Shown here in pieces: positions 1 through 9,900 of a DNA stretch of 64,000 bases. This DNA is from an uncultured Prolixibacteraceae bacterium. GTDB lineage: Bacteria; Bacteroidota; Bacteroidia; Bacteroidales; Prolixibacteraceae. Within the stretch, counting starts at the first letter, position 1; each line of letters begins with the position of its first letter. Location: assembly GCA_937915865.1 (NCBI GenBank), contig CALGIG010000106.1, forward strand, positions 1 through 64,000. Reading direction: 5' to 3'. The notes under the pieces are model-generated. The model worked only from the letters and a program-made list of their open reading frames with translations, was not told where the DNA came from and ran no database searches. The translations under genes were made by a program, and so were the position numbers.

Positions 1-61
1 ATGACAATGATTATCTAATCAAAATTCTGGACATGAAACTGTGAGTTTGCCCTGAGTACTT

Positions 62-463
62 TTGAGTCTTTTTGTTTGTGCTTTGGCCATATTTGCTTGC
101 ACAAAAGATAATGCTTCTGTTACAAACAGTCTTTACAAAACCTGGGAAGCAAAAGATTTTATGTCGCTCGAATCAGTGGCCTATCCTAAAAACGAGAATA
201 CCAAAATCTTGTTAACGTTCAATTCGTCCGGAACTTATCATTTAAAACTGGATGTCAATAGTTGTGGCGGAAATTTTGCAACCCGAAATAATAATCAACT
301 CGAAATAGAATCGGCAGCTTGTACCGAGGCTTGTTGCGACAGTAAATTCTCCGAAAAACTTGCATCGATGCTACAGAAAGTAACAACATACGAAATTGCA
401 GGAAATACCCTGAAGCTAAATGTTCCGCAGTGGGGATATATTCAGTTGGAGTTAGCTGAATAA
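62..463 (+). CDS. META/HslJ-like small lipoprotein, N-terminus uncertain
   Basis: The 133-residue product starts with a hydrophobic stretch ending in Ile-Phe-Ala-Cys at residues 10-13, a plausible lipobox, so it is probably an outer-membrane or periplasmic lipoprotein. The body follows the META/HslJ pattern: a Trp near residue 28, a beta-rich LTFNSSGTYHL segment, an NSCGGNF turn, a Cys-rich loop with ACC, then a YEIAGNTLKLNV strand. No function beyond an HslJ-like stress or envelope role can be given. The start is odd: TTG at 62 is the first usable codon after an in-frame TGA at 53-55, the signal peptide lacks a basic N-region, and the ATG at 33 runs into TGA in another frame. The 5' end may be altered. 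It converges on the next gene with a 12-bp overlap. Confidence 0.55.
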   Translation: MSLFVCALAIFACTKDNASVTNSLYKTWEAKDFMSLESVAYPKNENTKILLTFNSSGTYHLKLDVNSCGGNFATRNNNQLEIESAACTEACCDSKFSEKLASMLQKVTTYEIAGNTLKLNVPQWGYIQLELAE

Positions 464-1282
464 GCTAAACTTTTCTTTTACTTTTGGCCCCTTCTCAGTC
501 CATTCAACTGTTGCACATTCGGTATAAACATCGTGCTCAAAAAAAAGAATGTACTCTTTTTCTGCGGCTTCTTTCAGGAAAACTTCTTTTTCTTGCATCG
601 AAGTTACCGGGTATAAATCGTACGACGCCAGCCAAACAATAGGAATGTTAGCTACTGTTGGAATCAAATCTGACATGTAGACGTATGTTTTACCTTGGTA
701 CTGAATAAACGGAATCATTTGCCCGGGCGTATGTCCGTCGAACATCCGAACCGAAATTCCGGGGAACAATTCACAGTCGTCATCAACTAATTGCGTGTTA
801 CCAGCGGTTTTCAGAAAATCAAGTATTTCGGGGTAATATGCAGCGCGCTCTCTGATGTTCGAAATTTTGGAATGTTCCCATTGCTTATGGCTACACCAGT
901 GAGTTGCATTAGGGAAAAGTAATTCAAACTTTCCATTGCAGTTTACAACTGCACCGTTGCAATGGTCCCAATGCAGATGAGTAAAAAATACATCGGTAAT
1001 GTCTTTGGGTTGGTAGCCTTTTTCAGCCAGCGACTTTTCAATCACATCAGTATCTTCGTGCCCGTTGTTCCGGCAAACTTTTTCGGGGTAATGTTGGCCA
1101 ACTCCGGCTTCAATCAGTATTTTACGTTCGCCCAAATCAACCAAAAGACAGCGCATAACTAACTGAACAATGTTGTTTTGGTCAGCAGGATATACCTTAT
1201 TCCACATTACTTTTGGAATTACGCTAAACAACGAACCTCCGTCGCAACTGAACTTTCCGGCGTATATCGGATGAATTTGCAT
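452..1282 (-). CDS. MBL-fold metallo-hydrolase
   Basis: A 276-residue metallo-beta-lactamase-fold hydrolase. Visible metal ligands are the HLHWDH motif (about residues 102-107), a later His in FDGHTPGQ (about 184), an Asp in YMSDLIP (about 205) and a C-terminal His in FFEHD. The compact size and lack of a signal peptide suggest a cytoplasmic hydrolase of the lactonase/glyoxalase-II-like branch; the substrate cannot be read from the sequence. I start at the ATG at 1280-1282 (MQIHPIYAG). The open frame continues 35 codons upstream, but that extension is mostly encoded by a GC-rich dispersed repeat and is unlikely to be protein. The gene lies downstream of the DUF3810 gene on the same strand, separated by an inverted pair of repeats. 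Confidence 0.8.
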   Translation of the reverse strand: MQIHPIYAGKFSCDGGSLFSVIPKVMWNKVYPADQNNIVQLVMRCLLVDLGERKILIEAGVGQHYPEKVCRNNGHEDTDVIEKSLAEKGYQPKDITDVFFTHLHWDHCNGAVVNCNGKFELLFPNATHWCSHKQWEHSKISNIRERAAYYPEILDFLKTAGNTQLVDDDCELFPGISVRMFDGHTPGQMIPFIQYQGKTYVYMSDLIPTVANIPIVWLASYDLYPVTSMQEKEVFLKEAAEKEYILFFEHDVYTECATVEWTEKGPKVKEKFSLFS

Positions 1283-1321
1283 ATTCTGAATTTTAATTGC
1301 GGGTAAAAATAGGAAAAAAGA

Positions 1322-1356
1322 AGCCCCATCCCCAGCCCTTCCCCGAAAGGGAAGGG
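1322..1356. repeat. GC-rich dispersed palindromic repeat, copy 1
   Basis: A CCCATCCCC...CCTTCCCC-GAAA-GGGAAGG stretch that folds as a short hairpin. It is the inverted counterpart of the copy at 1465-1504, so the two form a larger inverted pair around about 110 bp between two minus-strand genes. It belongs to the family found throughout this window. Confidence 0.75.
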
Positions 1357-1464
1357 AGTTGGTAGTTGGATTTCTGGAAAATCTCAAGTTATTCGAATAA
1401 TAAACGGTTTCTGATTAAGCGAAATTCAGAAGGCCCAAAATGATCTGAATATTTGGTAGCCTGG

Positions 1465-1504
1465 CTCCTTTCCCTTTTATTGGGGAAGGGTTGGGGATGG
1501 GGCC
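1465..1504. repeat. GC-rich dispersed palindromic repeat, copy 2
   Basis: Reverse-complement relative of the copy at 1322-1356 (CCCTTTTATTGGGGAAGGG, then TTGGGGATGGGG). The stop codon and the last residues (PSPTLPQ) of the DUF3810 gene lie inside it, so the repeat has become part of that gene's 3' end. Confidence 0.75.
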
Positions 1505-2586
1505 ATCTTGCCAATTCTCTTCATTGCCAGTGTGTCGGTTTCGAAATCCATAACAAACTGGACAATACCAAAATAATCTTCGATTCCCCGTTTTACCTTG
1601 TTGGTCTTCAGGTAAACATCATTTACTTTCCCGGCAACTTTGTCGATTTTCTCGTTTCTCATTTGTTCCCAGTGTTGCTGGATTATTCGTATATCGTTTA
1701 CAACCGGCTTATCAATTTTGTGGATTAATTCAGGAAAACAGTGCAACCGTTTTGCCTGAGAGAGAAAATAGGTTAGCGTATTGATATTTCCGCTGTACCT
1801 TAAATATTTCGAGTCGCTTCGTGAGCATACCAGCCAGCTGTAAAAATTAGCTTCAGCTTCGCTGGTAATACCAAACTGATGGGCAGATTCGTGTGCCAGA
1901 ACTTGCGGATATTCTATCATCAGCAAGTTGTCGTTTAAGTGAACTTCACTAAAAAATGGGCCATAATACCCTGCTATTGATGCTTTTGCAAAAAAAGCGC
2001 TCAATGTAATTGGTTTAGCCATACGTACACCTTGAGGATACGTTAGTTTGAGAAATGGCGCAAGCTTTTGATACGAGGATTCAACCTCACGGGAAATTTC
2101 GGGTTTCGAAACATCGTTAAACAAACAATATGATCTGTTGGTCTCATTGATAAGCGATTCGAGAACCTTTACAAATTGAACCGAATCGGGTTGAGCTTTT
2201 GTAATTGAGAGGCGATTGTTTACATCGTTTCTGTAATAATTAAAACCCCAAAGCCAATAAAATAAGGCGTAACAAATAGCTAAAGTCTGAAAAAGCAGCA
2301 ATAGAAATTTCCTGAATTTTATTTTTCTTAAGATTGCCAATAAAGTGATCGTCAGGATAAATGCAATCAACAAAGCATAAAAAGCGTCATCAAGGGAGAA
2401 TGAAACCCACTGGCTAAAAAAAGATAAAAATGAAGCAATCGCCGGGAAAATGGTTTGAGAATAAACAATTTCGGTAAATGCAGGATAACGTGTAAATAAC
2501 TCTGTCAAGCCGAATGTTAATAACGCAACCCAGAACGGTAAAGTTGTGAGGTTAAAAACTATGGTTCTTAATTTTCCTTTTGTCAT
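1477..2586 (-). CDS. DUF3810 family membrane protein, putative zinc metalloprotease
   Basis: A 369-residue protein with about three membrane segments in the first 115 residues (around 12-30, 68-88 and 95-115), followed by a soluble domain. The domain carries HESAHQFG at about 232-239, an HExxHxxG zinc-protease motif, followed by TSEAEANF whose Glu could be the third ligand. This matches the DUF3810 family of Bacteroidota, predicted membrane-anchored peptidases of unknown substrate. The ATG at 2584-2586 leads straight into the first membrane helix. The C-terminus (MAPSPTLPQ) is encoded by a dispersed GC-rich repeat, so the original end has been replaced or extended. The gene diverges from the LamG/SARP regulator with about 90 bp between starts. 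Confidence 0.8.
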   Translation of the reverse strand: MTKGKLRTIVFNLTTLPFWVALLTFGLTELFTRYPAFTEIVYSQTIFPAIASFLSFFSQWVSFSLDDAFYALLIAFILTITLLAILRKIKFRKFLLLLFQTLAICYALFYWLWGFNYYRNDVNNRLSITKAQPDSVQFVKVLESLINETNRSYCLFNDVSKPEISREVESSYQKLAPFLKLTYPQGVRMAKPITLSAFFAKASIAGYYGPFFSEVHLNDNLLMIEYPQVLAHESAHQFGITSEAEANFYSWLVCSRSDSKYLRYSGNINTLTYFLSQAKRLHCFPELIHKIDKPVVNDIRIIQQHWEQMRNEKIDKVAGKVNDVYLKTNKVKRGIEDYFGIVQFVMDFETDTLAMKRIGKMAPSPTLPQ

Positions 2587-2676
2587 TTAATAAATTTTAG
2601 GTTTGCTAATATCCAATTTTTCTCAAAAGAAACATCGGTTTTTTTGCCTAATTTGCAGTCTTCAAATTTGCCCGAA

Positions 2677-4959
2677 ATGAATGTGTTTTTGCTAAAATAC
2701 AAAAGAAAAAAAACTGGATTAGCGTTGTTGCTGTCCATTTTTTTATTCACGGTTCCTTGTTTAGGGCAAATCATTGATGCTGATGCCGATAGCGCAAGTC
2801 TTTCTCTTTTATTCAGGTCGCATTTATTATTAATGCCCGAACAGTTAATTCCCGGATTAACCGATTCGCTGAAGCAAGATCAGATTCCTTTAGCAATAAT
2901 GGTTTCCGATAATAAATCAAAGAGTTGGCTGAAGGATAAATTTCCTGATCTGATAAAAGACTGCATCTTTATTTCTGACAAAAATGATGGTTCGAGTAAA
3001 GAGTTGTTGGCAAATATTACTGTTCCGGCAAAGTCTGTCGAAAAATTTGGTTTGCCAGGTAAATCAACTTATTTATGCCTTGAAGCTTTACCCGATTCGT
3101 TGTTAAATTTAAAATCTATTTTGCACATTTGGGAACAGGAAGGACGTCAGCCTGTATTTTTATCGGCTCACACCAAAAATGTGATGCGCATGGCAAGGTT
3201 GGTAAAACAGTTAAACAGCCAACAAAAAATATTCGGGGTTGTACGCAATGGTAACCAGCTACTTCCTGATGTCTTGTGGAAAGATTTTCCGAATCGAAAA
3301 ACCAGTGGTTATTTTAGCTTTCCAATCGACGAGTCAAAAAGTATGGCTTTTGCTCCCTATAAACCCGGGTACCGCTTTTCTCCTGACATTATTCTCCCAT
3401 CGCCTGAGAATGTACTCAACCTTAAAGTGTTTAATGCTTTACCTCTTGATCACGATTTCGGGCTAACCGATGAATTTCGCTTTTCGGGCGATGTAAAAAA
3501 TGTTGCGCGAAATAATGACAACGAAATTACTTTATATGGCATAAGTTTCGGATACGATCGTCAGAAAGGTGAATGTGCTTTCTTTACCGGAAAGGCCTAT
3601 CTCGATGGCGGATTAAAGAGCCGAATGGCACTAATGCCTAATTTTACGATTACCGCATGGATTAATCCGACAGAGCTTGGCAACAACAACTGCATTTTAG
3701 GAAAGGGGAAAAACTTTGTATGGAAAATTCATCGTGGACAGCTAACATTTACTGTCCAGGGAGTTAGGGATTATTTTTCGGCTAAAACATTAATTCCGGC
3801 TAATCAATGGTCGTTTGTAAGCCTGGTTCATTCAAATGCAGAAAACATTATAAAGTTTTACCTGAATGGCCGCTTAACTGATGAAATTAAGTTGTTGACC
3901 CCTTATGTTGCATCGGATTATACTGTGTTGATTGGAAGTAATTTGTGGGAAGAGTTTTTTAAAGGTTATATGTCTGAAATTAAAATATGGGAGCGCGAGT
4001 TGAACGATGATGAAATAATGACTGAATACAGCCGGAGTATAACCGCAATTAATCAATCGAACGTGGGCTGGATTGGTGGGCTTAGCTTATTGATTGGGCT
4101 TTTAGGTTTGGTTTTTGGGTTAGCATTAATTCGGAAGAAAAAGAAACGGGCAGAAATCAATTTTATTAAACCATTCAGGACAATTGTTAATGAGGTTCAG
4201 CAATCTGGTCGCGCTGGCGAACATATCCTTTGTTTTGGCGGATTGAAAGTGTGGGGAGCTGACGGAACTGATATAGCCAAAAAGATGTCGCCCAAAATAA
4301 AACAACTTTTTGTTTTGATTTTGTTGCATAGCATGGGAGATAAAAAAGGGATCAGCTCCAAAGAAATGTCAGATTTACTCTGGCCTGGAATGAGTCCACA
4401 GAATACAAAGAATATAAGGGGTACTAACATTCAGAACTTAAAGGCTTTATTACAGCCTTGCCCGGGTATAAAATTGGTTTTTCAGGACAAATTATGGTTT
4501 TTTGAATTTTCAACTGATTATTTTATCGATTATGACTTTGTTATGAATTGGTTGAAAGATGAAAGATATTATGATCTTGAAAAACTAATTGCCCAGTTAC
4601 CTGTTTTTCTTTCAATTTTGAAAACCGGACCTTTGTTTCATAACCAGAGTGAATCGTGGCTCGATTCGTATATCAACCAGGTGAGTTCGCGCATAATTGA
4701 ATATGGCGAGTCGTTATTCTCGGTTCTCCAGGATGGGAAGCATGATTCTTTATTGCTTGATACGGCTGAAGTCATAAGTGTAAACGACCCGTTGAACGAA
4801 CCGGCATTAAGAAAAAAAATAGGTATTTTAACGCGACAGGGAAAATTGGGATTGGCACATACGGTTTATGATAATTTTGAAAAACTTTATTATGAACTTT
4901 ACCAGGAAAAGTACCCTGGCGATTTTAAAAGCTTAAATATTGGAGAAGAAGTTAACTAG
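2677..4959 (+). CDS. Transmembrane regulator: LamG sensor plus SARP-like winged helix
   Basis: A roughly 760-residue one-component regulator. The ATG at 2677 gives a basic N-region and signal peptide (ends near LGQ); an in-frame TTG at 2644 is less likely. The N-terminal 300 residues resemble no domain I can name. Residues about 320-445 form a LamG/concanavalin-like jellyroll (TAWINP ... FYLNGRL ... MSEIKIWERELND). One transmembrane helix follows at about 463-486, with a KKKKR stop-transfer. The cytoplasmic part has a winged-helix/SARP-type DNA-binding domain (about 515-610; SSKEMSDLLWPGMSP then NLKALL) and a helical tail. The layout suggests a periplasmic carbohydrate signal passed directly to DNA. 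It stands 109 bp upstream of the ECF sigma gene and may control it. Family recognition is good; target and ligand are inference. Confidence 0.75.
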   Translation: MNVFLLKYKRKKTGLALLLSIFLFTVPCLGQIIDADADSASLSLLFRSHLLLMPEQLIPGLTDSLKQDQIPLAIMVSDNKSKSWLKDKFPDLIKDCIFISDKNDGSSKELLANITVPAKSVEKFGLPGKSTYLCLEALPDSLLNLKSILHIWEQEGRQPVFLSAHTKNVMRMARLVKQLNSQQKIFGVVRNGNQLLPDVLWKDFPNRKTSGYFSFPIDESKSMAFAPYKPGYRFSPDIILPSPENVLNLKVFNALPLDHDFGLTDEFRFSGDVKNVARNNDNEITLYGISFGYDRQKGECAFFTGKAYLDGGLKSRMALMPNFTITAWINPTELGNNNCILGKGKNFVWKIHRGQLTFTVQGVRDYFSAKTLIPANQWSFVSLVHSNAENIIKFYLNGRLTDEIKLLTPYVASDYTVLIGSNLWEEFFKGYMSEIKIWERELNDDEIMTEYSRSITAINQSNVGWIGGLSLLIGLLGLVFGLALIRKKKKRAEINFIKPFRTIVNEVQQSGRAGEHILCFGGLKVWGADGTDIAKKMSPKIKQLFVLILLHSMGDKKGISSKEMSDLLWPGMSPQNTKNIRGTNIQNLKALLQPCPGIKLVFQDKLWFFEFSTDYFIDYDFVMNWLKDERYYDLEKLIAQLPVFLSILKTGPLFHNQSESWLDSYINQVSSRIIEYGESLFSVLQDGKHDSLLLDTAEVISVNDPLNEPALRKKIGILTRQGKLGLAHTVYDNFEKLYYELYQEKYPGDFKSLNIGEEVN

Positions 4960-5034
4960 GTTTCAAATTGTAAAAATTACAAAATAGTTTATGAAATGAT
5001 TTTACTCTGCTATTATTACCAAATTTGAAACCTA
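4957..5034. promoter_or_regulatory. Perfect 13-bp inverted repeat between regulator and ECF sigma gene
   Basis: TAGGTTTCAAATT at 4957-4969 is exactly complementary to AATTTGAAACCTA at 5022-5034, 52 bp apart. The left arm begins in the stop codon of the LamG regulator and the right arm overlaps the presumed -7 box of the ECF sigma gene. The wide loop and missing T-run argue against a terminator; paired operator sites are a better reading. Confidence 0.5.
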
Positions 5035-5040
5035 TATTTG
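5033..5040 (+). promoter_or_regulatory. Candidate Bacteroidota housekeeping -7 box (TATATTTG)
   Basis: TATATTTG matches the TAnnTTTG -7 consensus of the primary Bacteroidota sigma factor and would start transcription about 22 nt before the ECF sigma ATG. No clear TTTG -33 element is seen at the expected distance, so activator dependence is possible. Confidence 0.4.
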
Positions 5041-5068
5041 TTGTATTGGAGGAAAGAAAGATCACATT

Positions 5069-5665
5069 ATGCTTAAAAAAATATCAATGAGCGAAACCGA
5101 AGCCCTTCAGCTTTTGGCTATGGGTGATATGACGGCTTATCGTTATTTGTTTGATCATAATTTCTCCGATTTATGTAACTTCCTGTTAATTTACCTTCAT
5201 TCGCGCGAACTGGCCGAAGAAATTGCCCTGGAAATCTTCACTTATGTATGGGAACGACGGGAGACGCTTCAGGTAAAAGCAACGTTTAAAGCATTTCTGT
5301 TTTCTTCTGCCAAAAACAGAGCAATAAGTCTTTATCGTAAAGAACAAAAAAAGCTTTTTACATCAATCGATCATGCGCAATCGATTTCCGGTGAAGATAC
5401 CAGCTCGGCTTTTTCTATTGAAAATGTTGAACTTCGTGAGATTATTAATTCTGCTATCGAAAAACTTCCGGTGAAAAGCAAACAGATTTATTTAATGGCC
5501 TGGGAACAAAACCTTTCGCATAAGGAAATAGCTGAAAAAATGGGAATTACTCCAAAAACGGTTGAAAACCATGTAGGTATTGCCCTCCGAAAACTTCGTG
5601 AATCATTAAGTCCGTACTATCATCAAATTTTCATCTTGTTTTTAATAATGTCTTTTTATAAGTAA
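5069..5665 (+). CDS. ECF-family RNA polymerase sigma factor (FecI-like), first locus
   Basis: A 198-residue ECF sigma factor. Region 2 is visible around residues 25-75 (LFDHNFSDLCNFLL ... EEIALEIFTYVWERR) and region 4 around 130-185 (LPVKSKQIYLMAW ... LSHKEIAEKMGITPKTVENHV), the latter a helix-turn-helix for -35 recognition. Such proteins in Bacteroidota partner a FecR anti-sigma and drive SusC/SusD genes when the TonB receptor is occupied; the next genes are exactly these. A short hydrophobic tail ends the protein. The start at the first ATG follows GGAGG by about 14 nt. Confidence 0.9.
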   Translation: MLKKISMSETEALQLLAMGDMTAYRYLFDHNFSDLCNFLLIYLHSRELAEEIALEIFTYVWERRETLQVKATFKAFLFSSAKNRAISLYRKEQKKLFTSIDHAQSISGEDTSSAFSIENVELREIINSAIEKLPVKSKQIYLMAWEQNLSHKEIAEKMGITPKTVENHVGIALRKLRESLSPYYHQIFILFLIMSFYK

Positions 5666-5727
5666 GTGCCTGTTTCTCTGTAATGTATTTCTTTTGTGAA
5701 AAAAAGTTAAAAAAATCTTAATTTTCT

Positions 5728-5760
5728 TTGAGGGATTCTTTCTTTTGTTGCGACATATTG
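5728..5760 (+). promoter_or_regulatory. Candidate ECF-dependent promoter for fecR, first locus
   Basis: A T-rich tract, GAGGGATT and then GCGACATA lie upstream of the FecR start. The CGAC (5751-5754) is 26 nt before the ATG. The second FecR gene has CGAC 25 nt before its ATG in a similar setting. CG(A/T)C-type -10 elements are typical of ECF promoters, so this may be the autoregulated promoter. Confidence 0.4.
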
Positions 5761-5776
5761 TACGAAAGACAACAAT

Positions 5777-6781
5777 ATGGAGTATCAAGACATACCTTGG
5801 GATGCTATTTCGTCCAAACTAAAAAATGAGGCCGATGAGCAACAACAAAAACTAGTTCAGGATTGGCTGGATTTGTCGCCTGAACACCCTTCGTTATTGG
5901 CAGAAATAATAAATGTTTGGTCGATAAGTAAAACCAGGACAGAATTTTATGAGCCCGATTTATCGGTTAACTGGAAAAAACTGATGAAGAAGGTAAATTC
6001 ACGCCCAAAACAGAGATTTTTTCAAACCGTATATTTCCGTATTTCGGCAGCTGCAGCCGTGCTCGCATTGGTATTTATGGCCGGATTAAGGTTTGGCGAT
6101 GGTTTCAATCCATACACAAAAAAGCTTACCTACACTCGAATCATAGCGCCAGAAGGCAATAAAACACAGATAGTACTTCCAGATAGTACTTACGTTTGGC
6201 TTAATTCGGGTTCCGAAATTCAATATGCTTCTGATTATTCGACAAAGAACCGCAAGGTTTCTATGAAAGGTGAATGTTTTTTTGATGTAGTGAAAGACCC
6301 GCTTCACCCATTCGTTGTTCAGGGGTCGAAGTTCCAGGTTAAAGTATTTGGTACCAGGTTTAACATCAATGAAGATACTTCGAAGAATACGGCTGATGTA
6401 ACTTTAATTTCAGGCAAAGTACAGGTACTGAGCCTGGATAACCAGCCCGTTTCTGAACTTTTGCCCGGGCAACAACTGGTTTATAACCAGGGAAACTATC
6501 ATGTACGAAAGGCTGAAAATATGGAAGCGCTGACAGCATGGTTAAACAATATGCTGATTTTCGATAACCAACCCTTTGAAGAGGTAATACACTACCTTGA
6601 AAAATGGTATGGCGTTAAAATTCATCTTGATCGCACCCTTTATTATAAGCATAATTATACGTTCAAAGTAAAAACCGAGAGTTTGCGTGAGGTTATGGAG
6701 TTAATCTCGGTTATTACACCTATAGAGTATCGTATTGAAGGAGAACAAATAACCATAAAATATAAAAAGAAGATGAAGTAG
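5777..6781 (+). CDS. FecR-family anti-sigma factor, first locus
   Basis: A 334-residue single-pass inner-membrane protein. A cytoplasmic N-terminal helix region (about 1-80) would hold the sigma factor. One transmembrane helix follows (ISAAAAVLALVFMAGL, about 86-103). The periplasmic FecR domain spans about 120-225 (LPDSTYVWLNSGSEIQY ... GECFFDVVKDPLHPFVV ... FGTRFNI), and a C-terminal DUF4974-type domain spans about 265-334. It is expected to relay the occupied state of the SusC partner. It lies 111 bp downstream of the sigma gene and 137 bp upstream of susC, in the usual order. Confidence 0.9.
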   Translation: MEYQDIPWDAISSKLKNEADEQQQKLVQDWLDLSPEHPSLLAEIINVWSISKTRTEFYEPDLSVNWKKLMKKVNSRPKQRFFQTVYFRISAAAAVLALVFMAGLRFGDGFNPYTKKLTYTRIIAPEGNKTQIVLPDSTYVWLNSGSEIQYASDYSTKNRKVSMKGECFFDVVKDPLHPFVVQGSKFQVKVFGTRFNINEDTSKNTADVTLISGKVQVLSLDNQPVSELLPGQQLVYNQGNYHVRKAENMEALTAWLNNMLIFDNQPFEEVIHYLEKWYGVKIHLDRTLYYKHNYTFKVKTESLREVMELISVITPIEYRIEGEQITIKYKKKMK

Positions 6782-6793
6782 TACAAAATGAAA

Positions 6794-6822
6794 AAACAGG
6801 AAGTGGTCGAGACTCCCTGTTT
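6794..6822 (+). promoter_or_regulatory. Hairpin in the fecR-susC gap, possible attenuator
   Basis: AAACAGG at 6794-6800 pairs with CCTGTTT at 6816-6822 around a 15-nt loop, just after the FecR stop. There is no strong T-run. A comparable stem occupies the same place in the second locus (34410-34435), so a partial terminator that sets the FecR:SusC ratio is possible. Confidence 0.35.
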
Positions 6823-6918
6823 CTAAATTAGTTTTAATTATTTAATCGAATTTTTTATGCGAATGCTTCCTGAGAAAAAGTAGTGCATAAAAATTCAAAA
6901 ACTAAATCATTCAAAATT

Positions 6919-9900
6919 ATGAAAAAAAAATTAATGCACGTGTGGCGGGTAAATCCGCTTACGCAAAAAATTCTCTTAATTATGCGATTAACGCTTTTCC
7001 TAATGGTTCTGAGTGTTTTTAGCGCTTTTTCGAGTAGCTACGCACAAAAGACGAAACTAAACCTGAAGTTTCAAAACAGCCAGATAAAGGAGGTTTTGAA
7101 TGAAATTGAAAACCAATCGGAATTTTTTTTCATGTACGACAATAAACAGATTGATGTTGAACGTCGTGTAAGTCTTGAGGTAAACTCTTTAAACATAGAC
7201 CAAACTCTTCAGAAATTATTTGAAGGAACCGGCACAAGTTTTAAGGTGGTTAACCGCCAGATTCTTCTTTATAACGATAATAATGCCAGCGCTTATTCGC
7301 AGCAAAGTACAAAAGTTACCGGTAAGGTAACCGATATTACCGGAGCTACACTTCCTGGTGTTTCGGTGGTTGTTAAAGGTACAACCAACGGAACAATCAC
7401 AGGAATGGATGGCGCCTATGTACTAGGTAATGTTCCGGTGAATGCTATACTTCAGTTCTCGTTTGTTGGTATGAAAACACAGGAAGTTGCTGTTGGTGGT
7501 AAATCCAGCATCAGTATTGTGATGGAAGAAGATGCTATTGGTATTGACGAAGTTGTTGCCATAGGTTATGGAGTCCAGAAAAAGAAATTAAATACTGGTT
7601 CTACAATTCAGGTAACTGGCGAAAACCTTCAGAAGATGAGCACTGTTAGTGCTTTAACTGCGTTACAGAGCCAGTCTCCCGGTGTTAATATTACTCAAAA
7701 GTCTGGTATGCCTGGCGAAGGTTTTAAAGTTACCATACGTGGTTTGGGAACAATTCACAATTCTGATCCTTTGTATGTTATCGACGGAATTGCCGGAGGT
7801 GATATCAACTCTTTAAACCCAGCCGATATCGAATCGGTTGACGTGCTGAAAGACGCTGCCTCATCAGCTATTTACGGGTCTCGCGCTGCTAACGGTGTTA
7901 TTCTGGTAACAACCAAGCAAGGGCGTTCGGGGAAAATGCAGATTACCTATGATGGCTATTATGGTTTTCAGAACCCCTACAAAGAACCTTCGCTTTTGAA
8001 TGCAAAACAATACATGACAATTCTTGACGAAGTTAATTTCAACGAAGGCCTTGCTGCTTACGATTGGAAAACAATGATGCCTGACATTTATAACAAAGTT
8101 AACAGCGGGTGGGAAGGTACCAACTGGTTGAAAGAAATCCGTAATTCAAATGCTGCCATTCAGAATCATGCCATCAATATGGTTGGGGGTAATGATGCTT
8201 CTAAATTTTCATTAGGTTTTTCATACAGCGACCAACAAGGTATTTATGGTAAACCGGTTGAACCGGAAAACAAACATTATACTGCCCGTTTAAACTCGGA
8301 GCATGTGCTTTATAAAAGCAGCACCGGAATTGATGTAGTTAAATTTGAAGAGAACCTGAATTTTGGGTACAGCGAAAAACAAGGTATTGGTATTGGTAAT
8401 ATTTACTGGAACGACATTCACAATATGATGGTTGGAGTGCCGTTAATGCCGGTTTATGGCGAAAATGGAACTTATTTTAATAAAGACGACAAAGCTTCGA
8501 CGGGGCTCGACGACCTAAGCCCTGATATTGCCAACCCAATTGCCAGCATGGTTTATAACAGAGGACAGAATTTGTCGAAAAACTATAATTTAAACGCCAA
8601 CGCTTCTCTTGAAATCCAGCCAATTAAGAATCTTATCCTGAAAAGTACATTCGGTTATAAAATGAGCTCCAGCAGTTATCGTCAATATACTCCGATTTAT
8701 GAGCTTTCTACTTCGAGCATAAATACAATCGATAAAGTTAACCAATCGATGAGTTCGGGTTATAGCTGGACATTTGAAAATACGTTGGCTTATTCGAAAA
8801 AGATTAACGACCATTCATTCAGCGCCCTCATTGGCCAGTCGCTCGAAAAATGGGGAATGGGAGAGAATATGAATGTTACCAACGGATATTCTCTATTCAC
8901 CGATTTTGAACATGCATGGCTCGACAATACAAAGGGACTGACAGCTGGTACCACTACAATTAGCGGTAGCCCCTGGGGACAAGGTGGACTGGAATCATTC
9001 TTCGGACGTTTGAGCTACGACTATAAGGAAACCTACATGGCTACAGTTGTTATGCGCGCCGATGGTTCTTCAAACTTTGCACGTGGACACCGCTGGGGAT
9101 ATTTCCCTTCGGTATCGGCTGGCTGGGTTATGTCAAACGAGTCGTTTATGGAAAGTACAAAAAGCTGGCTCGATTTTCTGAAACTACGCGGAAGCTGGGG
9201 ACAGAACGGTAATTCATCTATCGATAATTTCCAATATCTTGCTACTGTCGCTTTCGATTTAACCGGCGCTTATTCGTTCGGAAATACCAAAACGACCCAG
9301 TCAACCGGCGGTTATGCTGAAATCCTTCCGAATAAAGATGTTAAATGGGAAACCTCGGCAACAACCGACCTTGGCTTTGATGCCCGTTTCTTAAAATCAC
9401 GATTAGGTTTAACCTTCGACTGGTATAACAAGAAAACTATCGACTGGTTGGTAAAAGCTCCTGTTCTAGGTTCTTATGGAACCAATGCACCTTACATCAA
9501 TGGTGGCGACGTTGTAAATAAAGGAATTGAATTGGCTTTGAACTGGAACGACAAAATTGGCGACTTTACCTATGGCGCCAACTTCAATATTGCTCACAAC
9601 GTGAACGAAGTAACCCGTATCGATAATGGTGAAGGTATTATTCATGGCGATGCTAATATATTAAGCCAGGGAACAACTGAAATGTATCGTGCTGAGGTAG
9701 GAAAACCTATTGGTTATTTCTGGGGATATAAAACAGCAGGCGTGTTCCAGAATGCAGAACAGATAAGGAATGCAAAAGCAACATTGCAATCGGACCCGCA
9801 ACCGGGCGACCTGATCTTTGTTGATACCACCGGCGATGGGAAAATTGATACCAAAGATAAAGTAGAAATTGGTAACCCGCATCCTGATTTCACCATCGGT

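Noticed and set aside
1283..1387. N-terminal extension of the MBL-fold hydrolase
   Set aside because: The extension is encoded by a GC-rich dispersed repeat; the MQIHPIY start fits the family better.
2583..2774. 63-codon minus-strand frame upstream of the DUF3810 gene
   Set aside because: It overlaps the divergent regulator gene and has no domain signal; a shadow of that gene's 5' end.
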